This document shows positions 17,622 to 26,178 of a stretch of 64,000 bases of DNA, piece after piece. How positions within the stretch are numbered: position 1 is the stretch's first letter; every line of letters starts with the position of its first letter. The notes under the pieces are model-generated. The model had not been told where the DNA came from. It was given only the letters and a program-made list of their open reading frames with translations, and did no database searches. The position numbers and the translations under genes were made by a program. This DNA comes from Sphaerochaeta pleomorpha str. Grapes. Lineage in GTDB: Bacteria; Spirochaetota; Spirochaetia; Sphaerochaetales; Sphaerochaetaceae. The stretch is from assembly GCF_000236685.1 (NCBI RefSeq), contig NC_016633.1:2976001-3040000 (forward strand). The letters are read 5' to 3'.

Positions 17622-18898
17622 TGAAACGTTCTTTTTTACGAGTATTGACCTGTTTTGTTCTCAGTTTTTTCTTGCTTGGTTGTTCAACTACAAAAAATAT
17701 GGTCTCTGGTCCTTCGGTGGACCCTGCATTGAATTTTGAGCAAAAGATGGCAGCCTATGATGTGCCAAAAGTCTCTGTTACCATTCCTGTTGTCTATAAT
17801 GATGGACAACAGTGGAGGGACCGGGTAATTGAATTGGTAAATAATGCTCAGGATTATGTAATTTTGGCATCCTTTCTTGCTTCAAGCTCCGAGGAACTTG
17901 AAGAACTCTATGCTACTATCACTCGTAAGGCAGAGGAAGGGGTTCGCATCTATTTCATCGTAGATGGTACCGGAACCTTCGATATGACAGAGACGCGTTA
18001 TCATCTGATACCCCTCAATTTTCTTGTTGACAGCGGAGTACACCTGCTGGAATTCAGCCCGATGTCAGCTCCCCGGTTAGTCAGCGGCTTGAATCTTGCC
18101 TACAGGGACCACCGCAAATACGTTATCATCGATGGGAAAACCCTTGCAATAGGGGGCATGAACCTTAACTATATTTCTGTGGGTGCAGATAATGCCAATT
18201 TGCAGCGTGATAGTATGTACGAGTTTGCTTCCCCTTCGCTTTGCAAGGTTATGCTTGACGCTTTTGTTCCCTGGTGGAACGAACAGACCTGGGATACCAT
18301 AAAGCGGGAAGATTTTTCGGTTGACGAATCTTTTGGGGCCGATGAACAACAGTATGATGCTTGGTTTGCCCAACAGTACCCGAAAACTGGCAAACTCAGC
18401 GGATTCTATGGTTCTTTGCTTAGCGAGGCAAAGCACTCTGTGAAGACCCTTCCGTTCCTCCCTTACATGGATAACAATATGCTTAAAGCTTTGAGCCAGA
18501 CCGTAGACCGGGGTGTCCATGTTTCCATGATCATTCCCTTTGACCGCCGTGAGGCTAATCGAAGGGGTATCGAATATATGATTACCTATCTTTTGGATAC
18601 CAATATCGATCTTCGCCATGAGCTTTCAAGCGAGGTCTCCCAGCAGTTCCTCCATGAAAAACTCATGATTGTCGATAGCCGGTATGTGGTAATCGGTTCC
18701 TCGAACTTGAATTACCGGACCATGAACCTCGCATATGATATTTCTTTGGTAATCGATAGTCCCGAATTTGCGAGTCAAATAGAAAAACACTACCAGATAC
18801 TGTATGATCAGACGCTCCCTATTACCAAAGAAGAAGCCAAACAGTGGCATAGCTTGCTTCATTTCCCACAGTTTGTCTTTGGATTCTTTGGAGGTTGA
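17618..18898 (+). CDS. Phospholipase D / cardiolipin synthase-like lipoprotein
   Basis: A 426-aa exported protein. The signal peptide ends in LLGC (C22), a lipobox, so it is anchored on the outside of the inner membrane or in the outer membrane. Two HKD motifs are complete: HRKYVIIDGKTLAIGGMN (H165, K167, D172) and HEKLMIVDSRYVVIGSSN (H346, K348, D353), as in bacterial cardiolipin synthases and other PLD enzymes. It lacks the N-terminal membrane helices of ClsA. Likely role is phospholipid transfer or hydrolysis at the envelope. Start ATG overlaps the previous stop; an ATG three bases later is equally possible. Confidence 0.88.
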   Translation: MMKRSFLRVLTCFVLSFFLLGCSTTKNMVSGPSVDPALNFEQKMAAYDVPKVSVTIPVVYNDGQQWRDRVIELVNNAQDYVILASFLASSSEELEELYATITRKAEEGVRIYFIVDGTGTFDMTETRYHLIPLNFLVDSGVHLLEFSPMSAPRLVSGLNLAYRDHRKYVIIDGKTLAIGGMNLNYISVGADNANLQRDSMYEFASPSLCKVMLDAFVPWWNEQTWDTIKREDFSVDESFGADEQQYDAWFAQQYPKTGKLSGFYGSLLSEAKHSVKTLPFLPYMDNNMLKALSQTVDRGVHVSMIIPFDRREANRRGIEYMITYLLDTNIDLRHELSSEVSQQFLHEKLMIVDSRYVVIGSSNLNYRTMNLAYDISLVIDSPEFASQIEKHYQILYDQTLPITKEEAKQWHSLLHFPQFVFGFFGG

Positions 18899-18900
18899 TG

Positions 18901-19422
18901 ATGAAAAAAATTCCCTTGATAGTACTTCTTCTTTTCCTTTTTATGCCGCTTTCGGCCAGAACCCTAGCCTACGGCCTGGGATACTATGCCCAGACGGTTA
19001 CAGAGGACGAACAGAGAACCAATAGCGGATTGGAAGTATCCTTTGTTTACGAACCCTTCCTGTTTACGGTCTGCAACCCAGCCTTGGTCGTTTCTGCTGC
19101 CTATGGAAAAAATATTAATGGCAATCGTGGCGTGCCTTATATTCAGGCAGCTCTTTCAATTGATATATTCAGGACCCTGCATCATCCGTTTTCTTTGATA
19201 GCCCATAATCCGATAGCCTGGGATCCTTCTGTGTCTGTCGGCTACCAGTGGGTTCCTGAAGCTGAACAGCAATTGCTGTATCTGTCGGCAAGCCCATTGA
19301 AAATGAGTCAGAAGGATTTTTGGTATGAGTTTTTCAGTCCTTTCGTTTCCTTGGATGTTTCGACGAAAAAAATCGAGAACTGGGGTTTTAATTTGATTCG
19401 CTATACATATTTTTTTAGGTAG
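18901..19422 (+). CDS. Exported protein of unknown function, possible outer-membrane protein
   Basis: A 173-aa protein with a signal peptide (MKKIPLIVLLLFLFMPLSA-RT). The mature part is rich in aromatic residues with alternating hydrophobicity (YGLGYY, EVSFVYEPFLF, SVSVGYQWV), and ends in RYTYFFR, a terminal aromatic pattern often seen in outer-membrane beta-barrels. No named family is recognised. Three start codons lie in a row (TTG, ATG, ATG); the ATG at 18901 has the best spacing from GGAGG. It overlaps or abuts the PLD gene and precedes a second exported protein, so the three form one envelope operon. Confidence 0.7.
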   Translation: MKKIPLIVLLLFLFMPLSARTLAYGLGYYAQTVTEDEQRTNSGLEVSFVYEPFLFTVCNPALVVSAAYGKNINGNRGVPYIQAALSIDIFRTLHHPFSLIAHNPIAWDPSVSVGYQWVPEAEQQLLYLSASPLKMSQKDFWYEFFSPFVSLDVSTKKIENWGFNLIRYTYFFR

Positions 19423-19428
19423 GCTGGT

Positions 19429-19977
19429 ATGAAAAAACGCATGGCAACCCTTTTGCTTTTGTTTATCTGCATTCCTGCCTTGTTTGCAGGTACTTTCGAC
19501 CTAGGTTTCACCTTGGGTACAAATACACATTTCTATGAGCATAGCTATGACAATGATGCCGTCAAATTTGCATATGGCGCTACCATCGGTATGACCGATA
19601 TCCTGGAGTTGGATTTGCAGGCAAACAGCCAGCTGGTCCCGCGCTTCTTTGCCGATACAAATGTCTTGGTAATGGTCCAGAGAACCTTGCAAGGACAACG
19701 GAATACCGGGAAAAAGATTGCAGGTATAGGGGTGAATACCCTTGTAGGAGCCGGGGTCATGTTCTCGGATTACCACGAGGGGGGGCAGTTTGTTCCTACC
19801 CATCTGCTATTCTCGGTGACCCCGATTACGATAGGGTCACCCTATGCAGGCAAACGTGAGAGGATTCTGTCCTTCACGCTTGCCTACAATATGTATAACA
19901 ATCAGATCAGCTTGGTCATGGACCTGCTGAAAAATGATTTCTATGTTATCGGGACATACCGCGACTGGAGACCCTAG
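19429..19977 (+). CDS. Exported protein of unknown function, probable small beta-barrel
   Basis: A 182-aa protein with a signal peptide ending PALFA-GT. The mature sequence begins TFDLGFTLGTNTHFYEH and shows short strands with alternating residues and Gly/aromatic turns, and ends YVIGTYRDWRP. This resembles small spirochaete outer-membrane or periplasmic barrel proteins, but no specific family is identified. Six bases after the preceding gene, so probably cotranscribed with it and the PLD lipoprotein. Its stop overlaps the end of convergent rpiB by four bases. Confidence 0.7.
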   Translation: MKKRMATLLLLFICIPALFAGTFDLGFTLGTNTHFYEHSYDNDAVKFAYGATIGMTDILELDLQANSQLVPRFFADTNVLVMVQRTLQGQRNTGKKIAGIGVNTLVGAGVMFSDYHEGGQFVPTHLLFSVTPITIGSPYAGKRERILSFTLAYNMYNNQISLVMDLLKNDFYVIGTYRDWRP

Positions 19978-20420
19978 CAGGTCCCTTCGAGCGCCATCAT
20001 CTTGTCTATGCGTCTTTGGTGTCTGTCACCTTCAAAATCAGCATCGATAAAGGCCTCCAGTATTTCGATAGGCTCCTGCGGATATTCGATTCTTCCACCG
20101 AAGGCAATGAAATTCGCATTGTTGTGTTTTTTTGCCATTGAGGCTGCATAGGAATTCTGGGGAAGGGCACATCTGATTCCCTCGATTTTGTTTGCACTGA
20201 TCGAAATTCCGATTCCTGTACCGCAACAGACGATTCCGAATTCATATCCGCCTTTCTTGTATTCCTTGCAGGCCAATTCGGCCATATCTGGATAATCTAC
20301 GGAGTCGTTGCTCGTAACTCCGAGATGATTTACTTCATACCCCTGTTTGTTCAGGTAGTCTACAAAAGACTGAGCCAATTCCACTGCACCGTGGTCGTTG
20401 GCTATCACTATTTTTGCCAT
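19974..20420 (-). CDS. rpiB: Ribose-5-phosphate isomerase B
   Basis: A 148-aa RpiB/LacAB-family sugar-phosphate isomerase of the pentose phosphate pathway. Motifs: IVIANDHGAVELA at the N-terminus, DYPDMAELAC, and CGTGIGISISANK with the catalytic-type cysteine. The C-terminal RHQRRIDKM is typical. Some RpiB relatives act on allose or galactose phosphates, so ribose-5-phosphate is the most likely rather than the proven substrate. GGAGG precedes ATG; single gene. Confidence 0.92.
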   Translation of the reverse strand: MAKIVIANDHGAVELAQSFVDYLNKQGYEVNHLGVTSNDSVDYPDMAELACKEYKKGGYEFGIVCCGTGIGISISANKIEGIRCALPQNSYAASMAKKHNNANFIAFGGRIEYPQEPIEILEAFIDADFEGDRHQRRIDKMMALEGTC

Positions 20421-20480
20421 AGGTTCCTCCGGGTTTGATGGTACATTATTTACCTTTTTCTTGCTAGCTTGGTTTCTCAG

Positions 20481-20509
20481 TTGTCACCGTAGGGGAAGTG
20501 CGGTAGAAT
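20481..20509 (+). promoter_or_regulatory. Promoter of the pyrophosphatase gene
   Basis: TTGTCA (20481-20486), 17-base spacer, TAGAAT (20504-20509), 25 bases before the GTG start, with AGGAG in the short leader. Confidence 0.65.
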
Positions 20510-20533
20510 ACCCCATACCAGTAGGAGAAGCTT

Positions 20534-22168
20534 GTGGCAGAGATTTTTATTACCGGACATCGTAATCCTGACATGGATAGTGTCTGTGCAGCTTATAGCT
20601 ATGCACAGTTGAAGAACAAGGTCGATCCTTCCAATACGTATATTCCGGTCCGATGTGGAAATCTCAATGACTCTACAAAAGCTCAGTTCGAACGGATTGG
20701 CGTTGTCCCACCTGTCTTTATCAAAGATGTAAAGACCAGGGTAAAGAGCGTAATGAGAACTGCAAAGCAAGTTTTGCAGGTGACAGACCCTGTGTACAAT
20801 CTGGTTTCTTTGTACGGTCAATCAGTCCATTCTTCGGTTGTCCCCATCCTCGAGGGAGAAGTGTACAAAGGTCTTCTCAGCGTTGATGAAGTCAATAGCT
20901 TTGTCCTTCGGGAAAATAGCGGTAGCAGGCCGGTTTACCATTTTGTCGTGGAGAATTTCCCCAAGGTCCTGCGTGGTCGTTTCATGAAAATAGGCGAATT
21001 GAAGGAGTTTGATTCTGCAATCGTGGTAGGTGCTATGCGCTATGCGGTATTCTGCAAGCATATCGAAGCCCTGACAGAGAATAAACCGCTTTTGGTCGTT
21101 GGTGACCGCGAGGATCATATCCGCAGGGCAATTGAATTGCAGATACCTGCAATTGTGCTTACGGGACTGGAAAGCGGACTTACCTCAAAGGTTGATTTTG
21201 ATTCTTACCAGGGAACGGTTTTTGTCAGTGAGGCAGATACCGCGGAGACTTTGCGTTTGCTCAGGCTCTCTATCCCCGTAACCCAGCTTATTAGCAAGTG
21301 TCCACCGATAATCCAAGATGATAGTTTTTTCGAAGAAGCCAAGGGAATCCTTGCAGACAGTGAATTCCGGGGACTCCCTGTTTTCAGCGGAGATGTCTGG
21401 AAGGGATTTGTTACCCGACGCTGTTTTCTGGAAAGGCCGAAGACCAAGGTAATCATGGTAGACCATAATGAGACAGAACAGAGTGTCCCGGGAATCGATG
21501 AGGCCGAAGTCGTGGAAATCGTTGACCATCACCGGCTCGGAGCCCCCAAGACGAGAAACCCCATCTATATCTGCTGTGAACCCCTAGGTTCTACCTGTAC
21601 CATTGTTTACAACCTGTTTCTCCGGCATCATGTAACTGTTTCCGAGCAAATCGCGAAGGTTCTGCTCTCCGGTATTGTCAGTGATACGGTTATGCTTAAG
21701 AGCCCTACGACTACCTTCGAGGATTTTACCGCGGTACAGGACCTTTGCCTGATTGCAAAAGTGGATGATATGCGCGTCTTCGGGGAAACCATGTTCTCCA
21801 GCGGAGCCTCGCTGGCAAACGAAAATCCAAGAAGGATGATCGAGGCCGACTTCAAGAAGTATTCCGAGCTTGGGGTTTCCTTCGGGATAGGGCAGTGCGA
21901 AGTGACTACCCTCAGCGATGTGGACGATTACAAGGAACGGTATATTAGCCAGCTCGAAGAAGTCAGGAAAAACTACCGCCTCGATTGGGCTATGTTCCTG
22001 ATCACCGATGTGGTCAAGGAAAACAGTATCTTGTTACTGACCTCTATGCCGATTTTGGAGCGAAAACTCTCCTATGTGAAAGAAAGTGACGGTAAATATT
22101 TCCTTCCCGGTGTGTTGTCGAGAAAGAAGCAGCTTCTCCCGGAAGTACTCCGGGTGCTCGAAGAATAG
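20534..22168 (+). CDS. ppaC: Manganese-dependent (family II) inorganic pyrophosphatase with CBS and DRTGG domains
   Basis: A 544-aa cytoplasmic enzyme that hydrolyses pyrophosphate. The DHH catalytic domain is split by a regulatory insert: the N-terminal metal motif GHRNPDMDS (H9, D13, D15) and the DHH triplet at 331-333 flank two CBS domains (about 70-125 and 250-300) and a DRTGG domain (about 135-240). In known CBS-pyrophosphatases the insert binds adenine nucleotides or diadenosine polyphosphates and tunes activity. The C-terminal DHHA2 domain binds substrate (SRKKQ near the end). GTG start chosen on AGGAG spacing. Convergent with relA/spoT after a three-base gap. Confidence 0.93.
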   Translation: MAEIFITGHRNPDMDSVCAAYSYAQLKNKVDPSNTYIPVRCGNLNDSTKAQFERIGVVPPVFIKDVKTRVKSVMRTAKQVLQVTDPVYNLVSLYGQSVHSSVVPILEGEVYKGLLSVDEVNSFVLRENSGSRPVYHFVVENFPKVLRGRFMKIGELKEFDSAIVVGAMRYAVFCKHIEALTENKPLLVVGDREDHIRRAIELQIPAIVLTGLESGLTSKVDFDSYQGTVFVSEADTAETLRLLRLSIPVTQLISKCPPIIQDDSFFEEAKGILADSEFRGLPVFSGDVWKGFVTRRCFLERPKTKVIMVDHNETEQSVPGIDEAEVVEIVDHHRLGAPKTRNPIYICCEPLGSTCTIVYNLFLRHHVTVSEQIAKVLLSGIVSDTVMLKSPTTTFEDFTAVQDLCLIAKVDDMRVFGETMFSSGASLANENPRRMIEADFKKYSELGVSFGIGQCEVTTLSDVDDYKERYISQLEEVRKNYRLDWAMFLITDVVKENSILLLTSMPILERKLSYVKESDGKYFLPGVLSRKKQLLPEVLRVLEE

Positions 22169-22171
22169 CGT

Positions 22172-24202
22172 TTATTTGATTTCGGTAATGGTGTTGATCG
22201 AGGGTATGGTCTTGAGGTTTTTTATGATCTTCTTGAAATCTTCCTCATGCTCGACTTCCATGGTGAATGTTCCGATCAAACGGCCTTCATCATCGTCGTG
22301 CAACCGGCCTTCGATAAGATGCCCCTTGTACTTGCGTAGCGCACCCTCGATTTCCCCGAAAAGGTCATAGGTCCGTTTACTGGTAACGCTGAAGCGCTTA
22401 GTCAGTTTCGGGGATTCGTTTTCCCATTCAACCTCTACCGACCTATCTACAATTTCACTCATGTTCTTGAGATTGTGGCAGTTCCGCTTATGTACGATTA
22501 CTCCCCGGCCTCTGCTAATATACCCCACAATATCATCACCACGGACAGGGTTGCAGCACTGTGCGATGTGGATCATCATGTTCTTTTCATCACCGACACG
22601 GAATTTCATCTTGGACGTATCGACAACCTGCATGACGATATCATTCTCGTTGATAATGACATTGGGTTGCTGGATCTGGTCGGTCTTGTTTTGCTGCTCA
22701 ACGGTTTTCCGTTTTGCAATAATATCCTTGTCGATAAGGATGTTTTCGTCGTACTTGTTCAGCCAAGCTTTTATTTTCTTTCTTGCGCTTGAAGTCTGGG
22801 CATATCGTAACCACTGCAGATGGGGCTTCGCATTCGGGGAGGTAAGAATCTCAATGACCTGTGTGTTTTTCAGAGGTTCATTGAGTGCTATGATCGACCC
22901 ATCGGCTTTGGCCCCTGTGGTATGGTTTCCTACTTCAGTATGGATCTGGTAGGCGAAGTCCAAAGCAGTGGCTTTCTTCGGTAATTCTACGATATGTCCC
23001 TGTGGGGTAAATACATAGATGGTATCCTTGAGTAATTCGCCCTTGATATCATCCATGAAGGATTCGCTCATTTCGATCTCATTCGACCAGGATTTCAGTT
23101 TTGAAATGATTTTGGAAAACTGTTCGTTGTCGAGCTTGGACCAGGAACCGCTATCACTGCCGGTTTCTGCCTTGTAGGTCCAGTGGGCTGCAACACCATA
23201 TTCGGCGGTGAAATGCATTTCCTTGGTCCTGATTTGGATCTCCAGAAGTTTTCCGTCCAGGGCCATGACGGTAGTGTGCAGGCTCTGGTAATTGTTTGCC
23301 TTCGGCATGGCAATATAATCCTTGAACCGCCCCTCGATAGGGGGCCAGATCCTATGGACTACCCCTAGGATTGTATAGCACTCGGTAACCGTGTTGCAAA
23401 GGATCCTTACGCCTAGGATATCGAAGATTTCATCGATTTCCTTCTTGCGTTTTTTCATTTTCATGTAGACTGAATAGGTATGTTTCGCCCTGCTGGTGAC
23501 AATGACATCGCTCAGGCTGGCTTCCCCGCATGCCCGGTAGATACTTTTCTCAATCCGGTTGAGATAGGCTGTCTGTTCGCCTTTTTTGCTCAACAGATAT
23601 TCCTGGATGTATTGGAAAGTGTCAGGTTTGAGGACTTTCAGCGAGAGGTCTTCCAGTTCGTCCTTCAACCACGAAATACCGAGCCGGTCTGCCAGCGGTG
23701 CAAAGATATCGAGGCATTCGCCTGCGATTTCCTTAGCCCGCTCAGGCTTGAGATGTTGCAGCGTCCTCATGTTATGGAGCTTGTCCGCAAGTTTTATGAT
23801 TATGACGCGGATATCCTTGCTCATGGCAAAGAACATCTTGCGGATGGTTTCGGCCTCTTGGACGCTTTTGTTCATCGCCTTGAGAGCCCCGATCTTGGTT
23901 TCACCCTCGACCATGTCCGCTACAGCCTGTCCGAAAAGGGTTGCGATCTCCTCATAGGTCGTTGCAGTGTCTTCAATGGTATCGTGTAGCAGTCCGGCGC
24001 AGATGGTATCGGCATCCATTTTCAGCTGGATGAGGATTTCCCCAACGGCGAGGGGATGAATGATATAAGGTTCCCCGCTGGCCCTTTTCTGGTTTTCATG
24101 TTTCGAAGCAGAGAAGGTTGCCGCCGCTAGGATTTTCTCCTGGTCGCTCTTGGGGTATTTGAATGCTTTCTGTATGAATCGCTCAATCAGTTGCTCGTAC
24201 AT
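22172..24202 (-). CDS. relA: Bifunctional (p)ppGpp synthetase/hydrolase RelA/SpoT
   Basis: A 676-aa stringent-response enzyme. Order: HD hydrolase domain (H49, HDTIED at 73-78), synthetase domain (FDILGVRIL; then IEGRFKDYIAMPKANNYQSLH), TGS domain (YVFTPQGHIVELPKKATALDFAYQIHTEVG) and C-terminal ACT domain. Both catalytic domains look intact, so it probably makes and degrades (p)ppGpp, as do the single Rel enzymes of most bacteria. The ATG at 24202 is preferred because GGGGGA lies nine bases upstream and it overlaps the prmC stop as TAATG. A start 15 bases further upstream is possible. Confidence 0.94.
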   Translation of the reverse strand: MYEQLIERFIQKAFKYPKSDQEKILAAATFSASKHENQKRASGEPYIIHPLAVGEILIQLKMDADTICAGLLHDTIEDTATTYEEIATLFGQAVADMVEGETKIGALKAMNKSVQEAETIRKMFFAMSKDIRVIIIKLADKLHNMRTLQHLKPERAKEIAGECLDIFAPLADRLGISWLKDELEDLSLKVLKPDTFQYIQEYLLSKKGEQTAYLNRIEKSIYRACGEASLSDVIVTSRAKHTYSVYMKMKKRKKEIDEIFDILGVRILCNTVTECYTILGVVHRIWPPIEGRFKDYIAMPKANNYQSLHTTVMALDGKLLEIQIRTKEMHFTAEYGVAAHWTYKAETGSDSGSWSKLDNEQFSKIISKLKSWSNEIEMSESFMDDIKGELLKDTIYVFTPQGHIVELPKKATALDFAYQIHTEVGNHTTGAKADGSIIALNEPLKNTQVIEILTSPNAKPHLQWLRYAQTSSARKKIKAWLNKYDENILIDKDIIAKRKTVEQQNKTDQIQQPNVIINENDIVMQVVDTSKMKFRVGDEKNMMIHIAQCCNPVRGDDIVGYISRGRGVIVHKRNCHNLKNMSEIVDRSVEVEWENESPKLTKRFSVTSKRTYDLFGEIEGALRKYKGHLIEGRLHDDDEGRLIGTFTMEVEHEEDFKKIIKNLKTIPSINTITEIK

Positions 24203-25050
24203 TAAAGAATCCCCCATATAACCCGTTCTCTGAGTGAGAGGTCTTTTTCCGACCTGATTTCGGTAAATCCCGATTCTCTGAACAATTCAGCTACTTTTGC
24301 AGTCTGTCGATAGTCACATTCAAGCATCAAAGAGCCACCTTTTTCAAGATGGGTAGTACTTTGCTTGATAAGCGTGCGAATGCAATCCAATCCATCGTTG
24401 CCAAATCCCTCCAAAGCAAGGCGCGGTTCTTTCTTTACATCCGCTGCGACTTCCTCACACCAAATTGCGGTAAGGTAAGGGGGGTTGCTGACGATGATAT
24501 CATATTTTTCGTCTGAGGGGCAAAGAAGATTACCTTTTAGCAAAGGAAGGGGATGGCCAAGCAGGGAGCATGCATTCTCATTTGCGACAGAGAGGGCGTC
24601 CTCTGAGATATCGCTCAAAGTTACCGAAGCCGCCAGTTCTGCAGCCAAGGTTATGCCTACACAGCCGCTTCCTGTGCATACATCTATGATTTTGGGGTTC
24701 TTTTTCAGCGTTTTTGCGAACACAATTGCTGTATCCACAAGGGTTTCAGTATCTGGACGGGGAATGAGTACCCGCTTATCAACCTTGAATGTCCGCCCAT
24801 AAAATTCCTTCTCCTGCAGGATATAGGCTATCGGCTCGTTATCGAGCCGAGCCTTCAGGTATCCTTCAAGTAAGGTTGCCTGTTCTTTACCCAAGGGAGA
24901 ATCGTAATGGAGAATCAAATCAATCTGACTAAGTGAAGTCGCCTTTTCCAAAAGAAGTCTGGCATCAAGGTCCGCAGTGTCTGTAATGCCAGCTTCCAAG
25001 AGGGCCTTCCTGCACATTTCTTTTGCCTGGGCGAGGGAAAGGCCTTCCAA
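24202..25050 (-). CDS. prmC: Peptide chain release factor N5-glutamine methyltransferase
   Basis: A 282-aa SAM-dependent methyltransferase that methylates the glutamine of the GGQ motif in release factors. The catalytic NPPY is at residues 189-192, the SAM loop DVCTGSGCVG at 123-132, and the N-terminal helical domain plus RVLIPRPDTE are typical. It starts at TTG one base after the prfA stop and overlaps relA, so substrate and modifying enzyme are made from one message. Confidence 0.94.
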   Translation of the reverse strand: MEGLSLAQAKEMCRKALLEAGITDTADLDARLLLEKATSLSQIDLILHYDSPLGKEQATLLEGYLKARLDNEPIAYILQEKEFYGRTFKVDKRVLIPRPDTETLVDTAIVFAKTLKKNPKIIDVCTGSGCVGITLAAELAASVTLSDISEDALSVANENACSLLGHPLPLLKGNLLCPSDEKYDIIVSNPPYLTAIWCEEVAADVKKEPRLALEGFGNDGLDCIRTLIKQSTTHLEKGGSLMLECDYRQTAKVAELFRESGFTEIRSEKDLSLRERVIWGIL

Positions 25051-25051
25051 A

Positions 25052-26116
25052 TTATGCTTCCTTCAAGGCTGCTTCGCCTGCTGCGACTTTCAGCCCTTCT
25101 ACGACTTCTTCCATCTGGCCTGCCATAATAAGTTCAAGTTTATAGAGCGTCAAATTGATCCTGTGATCGGTCAAACGGTTCTGGGGATAGTTATAGGTGC
25201 GAATGCGTTCGCTCCTGTCCCCTGACCCAACCTGACTCTTGCGGGCTTCTGCCCGTTCTTTGTTTTTCTTATCTTCCTCAAGGTCAAAAAGGCGTGAACG
25301 CAAAACCCTCATGGCTTTTGCCTTGTTTTTGATCTGGCTCTTTTCATCCTGGCAGATGACAACGAGTCCTGTCGGTAGATGGGTCAATCGAACGGCACTG
25401 TCGGTTGTGTTGACACACTGGCCGCCTGGGCCTCCGGCTCGCATGACATCAATACGAAGATCTTCCTGCCGTATCTCGATATCGGTTTCCTCTGCCTCGG
25501 GAAGCACTGCGACAGTAACCGCGGAAGTATGGATTCTTCCCCCGTTTTCGGTCTCGGGAACACGCTGGACCCTGTGTACACCGCTTTCCCATCTGAGAGA
25601 GCCATATACGTCTTTTCCGCTAACTGAGAAGACAAGTTCCTTATACCCCCCGATACCGGTTTCATTCGAGCTGAGGATTTCAATTTTCCAGCCTTTTGTA
25701 TCGGCAAAATGGCTGTACATCCTGAAGAGGTCGGCAGCAAACAAAGCCGCTTCATCGCCACCTGTGCCAGCCCTGATTTCCATGATGATGTTTTTCCCTT
25801 CCATGGGGTCTGGGGGAATGAGCAATACTTTGGTTTTCTGCTCGCTGACTGTGTAGGCTTTTTTTAAAGCAGAAAGTTCCTCTTTTGTCATTTCAAGCAT
25901 TTCTGCGTCGGTTTCCTCATGCAGTAATTGCTCGGCATCGGCAATCTGGTCCTTCAGGCTCTGCATGGTTTTCAATTCATCTACGATCGGGGCGAGATGG
26001 GCACGCTCCATGTTCAGGTTTTTGAATAGTTTCATATCCTGCATGGTTTCTGGTTTGCTCAGGGTAGTATCTATATTTTCAAGCTGCTTTATATACTCGC
26101 TCAGTTTCTCAAGCAT
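25052..26116 (-). CDS. prfA: Peptide chain release factor 1
   Basis: A 354-aa RF1 that reads UAA and UAG stop codons. GGQ is at residues 231-233 ([21 protein letters not shown]); the codon-recognition tripeptide region [10 protein letters not shown] corresponds to the PxT motif of RF1, not the SPF of RF2. Start ATG after AGGAG. First gene of the prfA-prmC-relA operon. Confidence 0.96.
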   Translation of the reverse strand: MLEKLSEYIKQLENIDTTLSKPETMQDMKLFKNLNMERAHLAPIVDELKTMQSLKDQIADAEQLLHEETDAEMLEMTKEELSALKKAYTVSEQKTKVLLIPPDPMEGKNIIMEIRAGTGGDEAALFAADLFRMYSHFADTKGWKIEILSSNETGIGGYKELVFSVSGKDVYGSLRWESGVHRVQRVPETENGGRIHTSAVTVAVLPEAEETDIEIRQEDLRIDVMRAGGPGGQCVNTTDSAVRLTHLPTGLVVICQDEKSQIKNKAKAMRVLRSRLFDLEEDKKNKERAEARKSQVGSGDRSERIRTYNYPQNRLTDHRINLTLYKLELIMAGQMEEVVEGLKVAAGEAALKEA

Positions 26117-26178
26117 TGTCTTCTCCTGTAAAATCTATAGGGAATTATATAAAACTCGAACAGCTTTGCATAGCGTTG

